A stretch of 64,000 bases of DNA from Ceratodon purpureus. Lineage: Eukaryota; Streptophyta; Bryopsida; Pseudoditrichales; Ditrichaceae. Each line of letters opens with the position of its first letter. The first letter of the stretch is position 1. A program made the translations under genes and the position numbers. The stretch lies in assembly GCA_014871385.1 (NCBI GenBank), contig CM026426.1:105249281-105313280 (forward strand), given 5' to 3'. Positions 12,366-23,179 of the stretch are shown one piece after another. The notes below the pieces were generated by a model. It saw nothing but the letters and a program-made list of their open reading frames with translations, was not told the DNA's origin and ran no database searches.

Positions 12366-12661
12366 AAAATAAAAGATAAAAGAATTATCTTACTCTTATT
12401 TGTCTGAGTATGGACGATGTTTCCTTGACTATGTATTCGCACATGTACTAAATTTTGAGAGTGAATTGCCTAAATTTTTGAATTTTTTAATATTTTTTTT
12501 AATGAAAGTTTACATTTGAAGACAATTTAAGCGTTCATGTAACTACTCGCTTCACTATCCTCTCTATAGAATACAGTATCTTTGAAAGGCATTACTTCTT
12601 TATAACATTACCCTTCTACAAAACATTGTATACCAAAAAAAACTCCATGACTCTGAGCTCC
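12366..12661. other. AT-rich spacer between convergent transposon genes
   Basis: About 300 bp between two convergent coding ends; AT-rich with AATAAA-like runs (for example AAAAATAAAAGATAAAAG at 12364), so probably the 3' UTRs and poly(A) sites of both genes. Confidence 0.5.
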
Positions 12662-15600
12662 CTAGTCGCTATCAGCATGTGCAATGTCGACATCGGGGGC
12701 AATATCCTCCCCGGCACCCCTGTTGCCAGCATCCGCGATGTCCTCGTCGTTGTTAGCAGCGTCCCTCTGTTCATCTTCCTCGCCCCCACTGCCAACCATG
12801 TCCCCGTTGGCATTCCATTCCTTCTCTTCTTCCATCATCCAATCTCCTTCGTCCTCCACGACTTCTTCAAGAACATATGCTCGTCCAACACGCCTCCTCC
12901 TTGACCTCCACTCCTGGCAGGCAATGGCAGCGTTTGATTGTTGCCACCGCTCGCGTCTCCTGGCCGCCTCAATGGCCCGTGCTCCGTCATCCGGGTCAGG
13001 TACAGCTCCCTGGATTTCTATTTTTTTCCTATATCGATGTTGTATGTTTCGGTACCAATGCTGGATCTGCTGGAGAATCGCACTAGTACGGGCTTTCCCA
13101 CCACCATGGGCTGTATGTGCCTGATGTGCTGCCTTCGCTTGGTGGTGTGATTTCTCCATGCCTTGGCAGCTCCACACTCCAAGGCTCCCATAGTGTTCCA
13201 CAAACCAAGTGGAGTGCCGTACAATTACGTGCTGTCAACAAGAAGAAGGAAGTTAAAAGCCGGATACTTAGGTCAAGTAGACGGTTCACTGAAGAAACAC
13301 CAAAAGCAACAACAGACAGAGCCGGGAGCATACCATATAATGGGTAACATGCTCCTCTCCGAAGGCCTTTAAGTATGCCTTTCCCCACTTGTGTATCTTC
13401 TGCTTGAATTGCATCCGTTGCTCTGCTGTCAACACTAGTCCTGTCAAATATGGTACGACATCTTCAAAGGCTTGCCACATCTGGTACTTTGCAATGCGGT
13501 CAGCCCCACTCCCGGCATTATTATTCTCAGCTTGACATATATCCTTCCAGGCCTTATCATTTCCAGACCAAACGCTTGGCCTAAAAAGCCTGCTGGCAAC
13601 GGTACCACTCAAAGAGGGTTTTTGCGGCACGTTTCCAATGTTGCCACTGAGCTTGGGGTCCCTCTTAATCTCCACGTTTCCACCATGAGCCCCAATCGCG
13701 GACAACGACTTCTCCATCTGTTCAATTGCAGTAGCCCTCAGTCTCTGATTCTGTATGTTCCAAACATACATGATATGCATGTGCACTATCTTCTCCGTCA
13801 ATCGAACCAAGGCATGCAATGTACAAATGTGTACTCTGGACAAAGGAATCGACATGATAGGCCTCCACCTAGTAGATGTTGCCATGTCACAAGGTTCCTC
13901 AGGTACGCTGCTGGAAAATAGCCCCCCCACCCAGTTTGCTTTACCACGGCTCTTGATGGCAGCGTTTGCCTGGCTTGCTGTCCCCACAGTGGGCTTTATC
14001 CTCTTCTGGTCGCAATATATGCAGTTCATTGCACACGACGGCCCTGACTGGAGCCCGTACATACACTTGATCGTCTTCATGTCCGCAGCAAGATGCCACT
14101 CCACCTGGAATTCTCCAACTTCGGGGACCGTGAGTTTCTCGCCACTTGACTGCGCTGCTATCACAGCCGGGATGTTCGACTTTCCAAATATCCACGAGAG
14201 AACATCGTAGGACTCCTTCTCGACCTGAAACGTGGCAACTGGCCAAATCTCCTGCTCTGATTGTACTGAGAAGTACCTCTCGTGGTCCACCTGAATGTTA
14301 GTGTCCAGAGCCCGATTCATCAATGTGATGCTAACACGTTCAAATTTCTTCCCGTTAATAATCTCTGCCTCATCCAGCTTGAGGACAAATATTAACGGAG
14401 CCCCTTCCAACTCTGCAAGAATATCCTCATGTGAGAATGTTTCTGTAATGCAATCGAATTAGCTTCCATTGTTAAAGACATACAATGCAGTTGCTGGCAC
14501 CAAACGGACATTCACCATTGCTGTCAACAAGAGAAGAAGAGGCTTCATACCTGACTCCGTGATGCCATAAAAGATCACCATGCTCTGCTGGACCACCTCA
14601 AGGTCCGTGAATAGCGAGTTTTTTTCATCTAAGACCACCTCCTTTCGCTGCTCCTCAGATTTCTTGGTTTTCTTTGACACTGCTGGCAGCTCCATCCTTC
14701 CCTCAGCGTGGTAGTACTGGCCAATGAATTGTGGCAAGTTCGCATTTAGCTCCTGCCGAAGCGTTTTGACGTGGTAGGGACTAGGTAGTATGTTGGATTT
14801 GGCATCCTTGCCCAAATCCCGAACTGGAGCCTTCACGGCTTGGTAAATTGCACCATAACCTTTCAAGGACACCCCTGCTTGGTCGCAGGCAGCAAGAATA
14901 TTACTCGGCCCTACCCTTTTTCCAATTGCCTTCATGACGTTAGTAGCAATCTTTCTCTTAACATGCTCCATAGATGGCTGAGTTGCGAGGGTGAGACCTT
15001 CATGCCTAGTCAGTATCTTTGCTAACGCTACAGCAGTTACTGTTTGGGAGGCTTTATCCCCATGAAGTCGCTGCTTCTCATGGTTGACCCGGTTGTTGTC
15101 GTTGACAGCATCCACGAGATGAGGTCGCAAATGCGTCTTAACGAGCTTCACTCTCCGTTTTGCCCACCCTGAACCATGATTCAATTCATGAATCCCCCTG
15201 AGCGGTCGAGCCCTACGTCGCATCCCCATAGGCGTGTCCTTCAAAGGGCTAGGTCCCTCCGGTAGGCGCTCACTTGCTTGCTGCCAGCGACGCACCTCGG
15301 TCTCCAAGCCCTGCACCGTCACCCTATGATTTCTCTCCATGCTGCTCATCTCGGTTCGAATAGTCTCCAATTGAACCCGCAATTGCATGCATGTATCCTC
15401 AATGTCCCTGTTATGGTCGAGCCTCTCTCGGCTGCCAGCAAGGTCCTCTCTCACCTTGCCGAGTTCTTCTTCTAAATGTCGGCACTGCATCTCCATCTCA
15501 CTCCTTGTAGGTCCTCCTCCATCAACGAGACACAATCTGCATGCATATCCATACAGACCTTGCTCTCCATGACATATGAATTCCAGGCAATCTCGAAGAG

Positions 15601-15820
15601 TTCTGAATGGAGGTGGCCTCCCTGTTCCTGGATCAACCGGGTAAATGCTGCCATCGACCCACAAGTCAATGTTTGTATCCCCGGCTGCCCTCCGTCCTGG
15701 AAATGTTGATGGGCAGGGTTGCTCGGATCTCAATAAACCTCTCCTAATAAGTGGTGCATAGCGTGCATCAAGCGAAAGTGAGGGACGGTAGCTTGAAGCC
15801 TCCACCCCTCGTGCTGCCAT
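12662..15820 (-). CDS. Putative transposase of the 6.1-kb transposon (three exons, 982 residues)
   Basis: Exons 15820-14551, 14442-13334 and 13231-12662 have canonical splice sites (GTATGA/ACAG and GTATGC/ACAG) and join in phase without any stop, giving 982 residues. Residues 70-100 hold clustered Cys/His (CLEFICHGEQ, CRLC), 106-183 form a predicted coiled coil, and 200-230 are basic. Exon 2 has WHLAADMKTIKCMYGLQ followed by a CX2C pair (CIYC, near 564-567) and a later IPLSRVHICTLHALVRLTEK segment. Exon 3 opens with HVIVRHSTWFVEHYGSLG and a QGMEKSHHQAK segment and ends in a long acidic tail. The GL...C..C, IPL..V...LH and QG.EK blocks resemble a widespread but poorly named group of DDE-type transposase-like proteins. 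Its position inside matched inverted repeats makes transposase the best call. Catalytic residues are not assigned. Confidence 0.7.
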
Positions 15821-16579
15821 CGAGAGTCCAGAATTTCGAAGTAGTGATTCAAGCTCTCAAGGCCCCGGATCGACCTCAAAGTATGCAAAGAATCGTTTTT
15901 AAGATTGCCATGTACCCAAAACCGCAGAGTTCACAACAACCAAACCCTAAACCATAGCCACTCAAGGAAATTGCAGGATCAAGTGAATAGCATGCAATGT
16001 ACAAATGCACGACCCAAACTTGTCATAGAGAAATTGACACTTACACAACATCTTGAGTCCACGGCAGGAGGTGTTGCAAGAACACCCTTCGAATGTTTGC
16101 TGCTCGAGTTTGTAACTGCTGCCAACGCGTATCTGCACAATCATGCTCACTGGTTTAGTTCTCACAATTTCCCCTGACTCTCTCGAATTTCACCTGCGAA
16201 TTGGGTCGTTGGTCCTGCAACACCAAAATTCTAAGCACCCAACTTCGATTCACCCGATTCCCAGGTGGGGAGACCAACCTACTGTCGACCGAGCTCCATG
16301 GCTTCTTCCCGTTGTGGCAGCAAACTTCGAATCTTGAAACGGTTGACACCAATCTCCCGTCATCTCTCCTTCGAATCGGGCTTTAACTTCAATAAATGGG
16401 AGAAGGCGTGGTTCACCAAACAAGGCAGCCACCTCGGCGCCACTAGGCACACCGACCCGCCCCGCAACCCCTTCCCGAGACCATTAAGTCGCCCTATTAA
16501 CTCTGCGGGCAGCGATCCTGGCACCCGCTGCCAGCGACAGTGCCGCATTTGGGCAGGGAGTTCACCTAGAAAGGGCAGG
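15821..16579. other. Promoter-side subterminal region of the 6.1-kb transposon
   Basis: Upstream of the transposase-like gene start on the minus strand. No other gene recognised. The outer 150 bp are GC-rich, with CGCTGCCAGCG, CTGCGGGCAG and TTGGGCAGGG motifs matching the left subterminal zone. Confidence 0.45.
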
Positions 16580-16619
16580 CTTACACGGCCTTATTTTGAG
16601 CTCATTTTTCTCCTAATGC
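16580..16619 (-). repeat. Right terminal inverted repeat of the 6.1-kb transposon
   Basis: Reverse complement of the left end with four mismatches by eye; reads GCTTACACGGCC inward to TTTTTCTCCTAATG at the tip. Confidence 0.85.
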
Positions 16620-16867
16620 TACCGTTCATCTAATGATTGAGTTATTGTCTCCTCAACGCAATTGTCTCCTACACAGCTAGATTGCGAAGCCCACATGATA
16701 TGTCCTCTGTTCGGAGTTTAAAACGATGACATATCCCTTGTATAGTTGAATTTCCAAAGGAAATTGTAGTCGACATGTGTGTTTGTAACCGTGTGGACAT
16801 AAGGCCGCAGAAGACATTTCTCGTTGGAATCTCATATGTCTACTGCCTGGTTTTTTTATTTTCGCAG

Positions 16868-18862
16868 AGGGAGACTCTGCAGCAGCATTTAAAGGGAAAT
16901 CAGTGTGGTTTCACAGAGAGAAGGGACTGAACAATTACGGGTACGTCCCGGGTGGCCCAGCGAGCAATCGGGACAGTCTTCCAACGGGGATCGCGAGTGA
17001 GACCATGTGTGCGCAGCGTTGGGGTCCAAGAAGTAGCAAGAAATTTTGGTATGCCAAGGAGGGTCGCAGTGAAAGCCCTAGGCAGATGTATCGAATTGAG
17101 AAATTGTACCAGATCACACACCAGAAGCCAATTGGCGACGTTCGGGCTTTCGGCATTGCGTTCGCAAGGGGTCTGATAGCTGAGAAAGTAGGCTATGCTG
17201 TGGATTGGGCTACCTTCGCCGAGAAGCAATGCAACAAAGGAGGGAGACAGTTCGAGACGACATAGGAAGCAAGACAGCGCTATGTCGCCGAAGGGAAATG
17301 GTGGCCTACGAATGAAGTGGTAAATCTGAAGCTCGACGAAAACATATTGGAAGGTGCGGAAGACGATTGGGACGTGAATCGACATCCCCGACAAATGGAT
17401 ATGAGAAAAATCAAGTTCTTCGACCTGAGGGAGGCATTGCCCACCTTTCCTGCTGGAGTCGTCAGACGACCACGGTACAGGCAGCGAGACAGCGACGAAC
17501 GTACGGAATTGTAACCTGTACTCTCCCCCCGATTTCACTTCATTAGTCTGTCCATAGGCTATCAGTGACGAATCTGACTTCATTTTTTTGGTACTCCAAT
17601 TACTCAGAGTCATTTGATTCCTCGGAGGACAAGCATTCGGACATCCCTGCAGACGCCAAAATGGAATCCACACAACGAACCAGCATTCGTGAGTGTTCTT
17701 GGTCACCAAAAATTGCTCTTTAGGTATACGCTGTACTACTTGTGGGCTTTATTTTGATGTCGTAATATAATGTGTGAATTTGGATCTCGTCAATTTGGAT
17801 CTGAAACGCAGGCCGTTTTGGAGGGGGACGAGCGAAGGGGGTAGTTCTGCAAAGAAACAAAATGAGTGGCTCTGAGACTGGCGTAGGTGGACGCTCTGGT
17901 GATAGAAGAGGAAAACGTCGTTCGGAACTAGAGACTACGACTTATGAAGAGAGTATGTCAATATCTATTGCTGAATTGTCCTTTAAATCCACGTTTTCCA
18001 TCAACACTTTAGATTTTGTTGTCAACGTCATAGTTTGCATAATGACTGTTTCGAAAAATGTGTGGGGCGTAGTGGAAGACCGTGCCAGAGCAGACGGGTA
18101 TCCACGTATGGCGGTGAACGAAAAGCTCCAGTACCTAAGCGGCCGAGCCAACGATCTCTGGGAGGGTCGGAAAAAGAGAATGGCCGTCGAGGACGTGCAA
18201 GAGGCAAGGATCGGAAAAGCGAGGAAGGACACGGTAGAGGAAATGAGATCGGAGGTGCACTCAGTAACAATTCAGCCGCTCCCAAAGCCCACGAAGGTCC
18301 CGATTCTGACTACGGTAATTAGTCAACCTAGTTGCTAAGTTTCTACATTATGTTAGATGTGAATAGCAATTTCACATCAATGTGCCGTTATTCGCTAAAT
18401 CACATCTGTATACCGTTCGTTTACTATCCATTGAACTGAGCTCAAACTTCCGTGCAGAGGATTACTATTCCCCACCCGCCCATTTGATACAAGGGAGAGG
18501 TTCTCAGGCTTGCTCAATTTCACGACTCACTCAGTCTTCTCCGTATAACCCTTGCGCTGCAGGATTAGAGGCGATAACACGGGGGTTTGTAACTGCGGAC
18601 CACACGCCAATGTCACCACTAACGTTCAAGCGTATACCACTGGATATTCCCCTAGGTAAAGTCGGTTTTTAAAAATTTCTCGCAATGTTGTCTGCCTTAT
18701 GTCTATGTCCATTAAATCACATTAAAATTGCTGGATTTATGCGGTCCTAATTTGTTTTAGGCACTAACCCTCCTCCATTGTATTTACTTTATCTTGACAG
18801 CTGAGACGTCCCAGGACCAGCGTCGAATTTACATTGACGACACTGAAGACAGCGAAGGATAG
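16868..18862 (+). pseudogene. Spliced mobile-element gene of unknown family (relative of the gene at 55-60 kb)
   Basis: Six exon-like segments: 16868-17500, 17608-17688, 17812-17952, 18073-18314, 18458-18655 and 18801-18862, with GT/AG borders and matching phases except between the third and fourth, where frame is lost. The first exon has PGGPASNRDSLPTGIASETM, a WGP motif, KPIGDVRAFGIAFARGLIAEK and VDWATFAEKQC, then an in-frame TAG (17263-17265) after which the same frame continues with RYVAEGKWWPTNEVVNLKL. Later exons are Arg/Gly/Ser-rich and end acidic (IYIDDTEDSEG). The WGP...RGL...V.WA.FA block recurs in the minus-strand gene at 56.2-56.6 kb. I do not recognise the family. The split exons, low conservation and stop indicate a decaying transposon gene rather than a host gene. 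Confidence 0.5.
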
Positions 18863-19785
18863 TGATACAGATTCTACAAGGGTCGACAAGAAGCAGCCTT
18901 CGTGAAGGACACCGACGGATAGTAAACTTGGAGCTTAAACAAGACAGGAGTAGCAGGGATATGCAGAGGACGATCAGCAAGGAAGATGTACAGAAGATTC
19001 GAACTACGTTTTCACGAGCACAGTTACAACAACGTGCGATGTTTCATGTCACCTAGGAATTGCTTCGGAGTAGTAGCAATGCAATGGAATGCTCACTATA
19101 GATTTAAGCACGGGCATGGGATTTTTTATATACTAAGAATATGTTAGGAGAAGCATCTTGTGGATTTAGGGGTTCTACGAGATAGTTTGGCTCCAACAGT
19201 GAAAACATTGTTCATCCATAGCCACTTCACAGTAGAGGCGCAATTTTGGTTTTCATAACAAAGACTCTTGATGTCAGTGTGGTATCCCAGACTACTGTGA
19301 GACTACATAATTCGAACTAAGAATCCAAACCACTTGAACTATGTGAATGTATGGTTACGGTCAATGTGAAAATATCTTTACTGTGTAACACGCTGTAAGT
19401 CCCCGATACAGCAGTAAATCCATCGGCCTTCCACCGTCTTTCTTATTACAGTGTGTAACTGACATTTCCTACAGGTGAAATCCGAGAAGAATAGTAAAAA
19501 ATGGGGTCGAGTAATAAAATCTCACTCTGTAAACTCAGTTATAACTCTGCCCCCGAACCTCGGTAAATCTGGATTGATGGGCATCCAGGTGCTAACCCTA
19601 TCTCCAACATTCCCGCAAGGACACGGACTCTGGTTTACTTCCATAAGTCCCACTGTGAAATCTACGTGGACAAAGAAGGTGGTAACTAATCCTAGGTGGA
19701 CTATCCCGGAGTTAAACATCTGATTGGTCAGGACTGATGAAGATGCTGCAGAAAGGTCGGGGCGTGAGTACCGCGGATGGAGAAT
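18863..19785. other. No gene recognised
   Basis: Between the unknown mobile-element gene and the LINE remnant. Short open stretches only (18862-19056 and 19475-19723, both plus strand), with no motifs. I see nothing specific. Confidence 0.4.
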
Positions 19786-20907
19786 TCAGTCCGATTCTAA
19801 GTCTGGAGCGTGAAGGGCGTCAGGTTCCTTCGAAGCCGGTGTGGGGGACGTCAGGTTAGCTTGTAGTGCCTTGTTCTTCAATCCTCCCCTGTAGGCACAT
19901 CGTCGTGCTAGTCGGAGTGGCTTGAGTCTCATTTTCTTGAGTTGGACCAGGGTAAAGCCTTCGAGGTCAGGTTCTGTGTCAGGTGACAGGCTAATCCTCG
20001 GCAGTGAGGGCTCGGGGGGGAGAGGGGGGGTGGGAAGAAAGCCACGGTCGGATGGAGGCGGTTTCCAAACCTGACTCTGATCACTTCGGGGAGTTGAATG
20101 TTGCGGGCACTCGCGCTCCAGGTGGGTGATGGCTAAACAGATCCCACAGCTAATCTCCTGGTTCTCGTACATGACCAAAACCTTCGCCGGGGGGCCAGAG
20201 CTGCTCGGGAGCAGCAATGTGGAGATCGAGCCTTTGGCTGGGTCAACTGCAACGCAAAAACGAGGGTCTCCATCAGTGCCGGAACTGTAGTCTGTGTCAA
20301 GGATCCGCCCCACCAAACGGACCATGTCTTGCGCCATGTCAAGATATTTGAGAGGGACCAGTCCTAGTCGAATCCAAGTTGGAAGCTCTAAACCTGTAGG
20401 GTGCCGAGAATTAAAAGCAGGGAGCCACTGTTGAAAAAAAAATAGTGCCAAAGGAGAGCTTTAGAGGTAGTCATGTGAAGAACGCGTTGCGTGACCTCAG
20501 CTTAGCGGAATTTAATATAATAAAAACCTTCACCAGCTGGGCGAAAAAGCTCCACGTGAGCTCCACGTGAGCTCGAATCTTGCGCTCCAGCTCGGGGATC
20601 CACTGTTGCTGTCCTTGGTCTGGCTGCAAGCGGTGCCAGAAATGTAATGATCACCACGTGCTTCTTTAGGTACGCCACCTCCGTTTGGAGAGAGGTGCGG
20701 TCCAGCGCAGACTCCTGGAAAGAGCTGAGTTGCGCGGACAAGGAGGCCATTAGGGTTACGGATAAGTTCCGACGTGCCAGACGGACCAGCGGGAGTAGCC
20801 GGCGTGGGTGTGGCCGGGGGCTGGTGCGATGTGGAAGACCGATGGTTCGAAGTTGTCTGGGCAGAGGTGTGCGTGGAGGAGCGTCCATGCTCACCACTTC
20901 GCACCAT
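19786..20907 (-). pseudogene. LINE ORF1 (DUF4283/CCHC) remnant, frameshifted and truncated
   Basis: RNA-binding ORF1 protein of an L1-like LINE, different from the full-length one at 51-53 kb. The open part 20451-19786 contains HPTGLELPTWIRLGLVPLKYL, DPRFCVAVDPAKG and a CCHC knuckle CGICLAITHLEREC (CX2CX4HX4C). These align block by block with residues 195-292 of the intact ORF1. Upstream, frames at 20897-20502 and 20907-20530 each hold pieces (TEVAYLKKHVVI matches KEASYLRETTVI), so at least one frameshift breaks the N-terminal half. No reverse transcriptase follows downstream (below 19786), so the copy is a fragment. Confidence 0.75.
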
Positions 20908-21306
20908 CGCCTCGGAATTTCAACCTGTGAACTAGGGTTAGGGTTTGCAAAACTTTAAGTCGTTAGAAAACTAGGATGGATAGTGCGAATTTGAAAATTT
21001 GACCATCAATCGCAAGCGCCTGCCTGAACGCATCAACTAGCATAATCTGAGCAAGTTTGCAAGGGAATGATGTATCAAAACACTAATAGCTTCACAAGCT
21101 CGGTCGCACGGGGCTCCGCACAGCTCCGGCCGCCATCATTGTCCGCACCATTACAGAGTGGTTTGAAATCATCTCAATTGTATAGTTGAGTACAACATTG
21201 CTTATTAAGAATCTAAAATTGGTTGTAGGCGGATTGAAGTTGAATTCATATGTGTAGTAAAAGAGATATTACAAAGTGGTTTTAAATCATCGAGTACAGT
21301 CGAGTA
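20908..21306. other. Intergenic or intronic DNA with a diverged direct repeat
   Basis: No gene. A block reading GTGGTTTGAAATCATC... GAGTACAACATTGCTTA (about 21160-21208) recurs in diverged form at about 21276-21318 (GTGGTTTTAAATCATC... GAGTACAACATGCTTA), right at the edge of the foldback element. Confidence 0.5.
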
Positions 21307-22215
21307 CAACATGCTTACAAATTTCCGTTTGAGGGAGTTTTCCTGAAAAGTTTGAAAATTCATTGTGAACTCCGAAATGATCCGATTTGAAAACCGTAAG
21401 GTGTGTTGGAATTACATCGGAGTGTACTACTATATTATGATAAAATATCGATTCCTTTTTGTAAAATCATTCAACATGTTACAATTAATTTACACACCAC
21501 CTACCATTGACTACTCCTACCTTTTGCTGTAATCATGATGTACGTTTCAATTGCAAATTTGAAATAAGCTTCTAAATTTTTTCTTAGGATACTTCAGCGC
21601 ATACTTATGGTATTATTCATATTTGTCTTGTTTGATTTTTGGCTTGGAAGAATTTCTTAATAAGTCCTTATGACCAGTAAGTTTTTTCCAAAACCTGTGA
21701 AAGCCTTTCACACTACTATGTTTGTCCTCCAAGGACTAAAAGGATGGTCAGAGGCTATTAGAGTGATAAATCTAATGTCTAGCTTAAATTCTCATAATAT
21801 TCTTGTCAAGTTCAAAAGAATATTTATTTTCAACCTTGAGTTTTGATTGAAAACCTGTAAGAAACCATTTCAAACCAAAGAATTCAACATAGGAATTTTT
21901 TTTTATCATTCAAATATGTTCTTAAGGATCCTAAAAAATAGTTTAAAATCTTATTTCAAATTTGCAATTGAAACGTACATCATGATTACAGCAAAAGGTA
22001 GGAGTAGTCAATGGTAGATGGTGTGTAAATTTATTGTACTATGTTGAATGATATTACAAAAAGGAATCAATATTTTATCATAACATTGTAGTACACTTTG
22101 ATGTGATTCCAACACACTTTACGGTTTTCAAATCTGATCATTTTTGAGTTCGCGATGAATTTTCAAACTTTTCAGAAAAACTCCCTCAAAACGAAAATTC
22201 GTATGCATGTTGCAT
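21307..22215. mobile_element. Long foldback (MITE-like) element
   Basis: Two arms of about 290 bp, 21307-21597 and 21925-22215, are inverted copies of each other around a 330-bp AT-rich loop. Matching blocks include CAATTGCAAATTTGAAATAAG with its reverse complement at 21955, and CTACTCCTACCTTTTGCTGT with its reverse complement near 21990. The outer ends share CAACATGC.TAC.AATTT.CGTTT. There is no coding capacity. It probably lies in an intron upstream of the first visible dynein exon. Confidence 0.8.
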
Positions 22216-22987
22216 CCAACTGTAAAATTACACCCAAAAATAACCGCAGAATAAAATTAATGTATCCAAAAATGGCCTTACAATGTAAAAGTGGCTCAAA
22301 TTTTAAATAGTAAAATAGTATAAAATTAGACACAGCTTTACTAATTATGTGCCAAATCTTAACAACGTTTTGGGTTATACTAAGAATTTTACGACAAATT
22401 TTCTAACGAATCTGAATAAAATCTAGCAAATTTCACCACAATTGGACTCCACATGAAATAGGAATGACTTTTCTGTGTTAAAAGGCTAGTGCTTGGGTGT
22501 TGCAAAAATTAGGGATTAAAGTCTGAAACTACATAATTTTCTGGAATATAATTTACTTCAAATTCGTGATCTTCATAAGGATTTGTGATTTTGTTTTCCT
22601 TCTGAATTTGCAGATCAGTACATAAGAAGTAGCAAAATATGAATGAACTTGTAATTCATTAATAAATAGTAGGATTTTAACAAGTACACAACTAATTATA
22701 AAATAACATTGTATACTACCTGACTTAAACGACTTCATTATCTCTAATTCGGCACTCGGATATGAACTTTAAGGTCAAAACTTATATTTTTGTTGTAACA
22801 CTTGCTTATTTGGAACATACCACAACTCAACACCACAGCTAATGAATTATAAGTGAAAATTCAGGGCCAAAATTAGATGGGTTGTGTGGCTGTGCAGCTG
22901 TAATTACATACTAGGCGAGTCCTTCAACAAACAATATATGCTGAATGATCTAATGTTGATTTCATTATTAATTAAATGTTCTTTTAG
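22216..22987. other. AT-rich intron sequence upstream of the first visible dynein exon
   Basis: No gene. It ends in a polypyrimidine stretch and acceptor (TTCTTTTAG) at 22987. I searched by eye for the preceding dynein exon and did not find it. Confidence 0.6.
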
Positions 22988-23179
22988 GGCTTACGAGCAA
23001 ACATGATGCGGCTTTATGCTGCAACAACAGAAGAAAGTTTTTACTTGTGCAAATCTCAAGAGAAGTATCAGAAGTTACATTTTGCATTAGCATATTTCCA
23101 TAGTGTGCTTCTCGAGCGTCGAAAATTTGGCACTTTAGGTTTAAATATCCCATATGATTTTAATGACACAGATTTTGAG
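22988..23179 (+). CDS. Dynein heavy chain exon (fifth from the end)
   Basis: 64 codons, GLRAN to NDTDFE. The acceptor is TTCTTTTAG. The 3' border is GAG/GCAAGA, a GC-type donor: no GT donor lies near, and homology continues directly at 23368. Confidence 0.92.

Larger units (their letters stand above)
10470..16618. mobile_element. 6.1-kb DNA transposon with CATTAGG inverted ends, superfamily unknown
   Basis: The two ends are imperfect inverted repeats of 40 bp (about 36 of 40 identical by eye): 10470-10509 begins CATTAGGAGAAAAAT, and 16580-16619 reads the same in reverse complement; both share GGCCGTGTAAGC at the inner side. Both subterminal zones are GC-rich and carry TGCCAGC/GCTGGCA and CTGCCCGC motifs. 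Inside are a three-exon minus-strand gene with all phases intact and an uninterrupted 317-codon ORF on the plus strand. No clear target-site duplication is visible (left flank ...ATCTGA, right flank CTACCG...). The preservation of ends and reading frames suggests a fairly young copy. The protein has no motif that lets me name a superfamily with confidence. Confidence 0.8.

Noticed and set aside
15930..15956. Telomere-like CCCTAAACC
   Set aside because: Only one and a half units; chance.
18035..18338. Choice of the long open frame 17862-18338 as one exon
   Set aside because: Downstream phases fit only the other frame (ending PDSDY then continuing at 18458). The long frame would run through a likely intron and hit a stop in the next exon.
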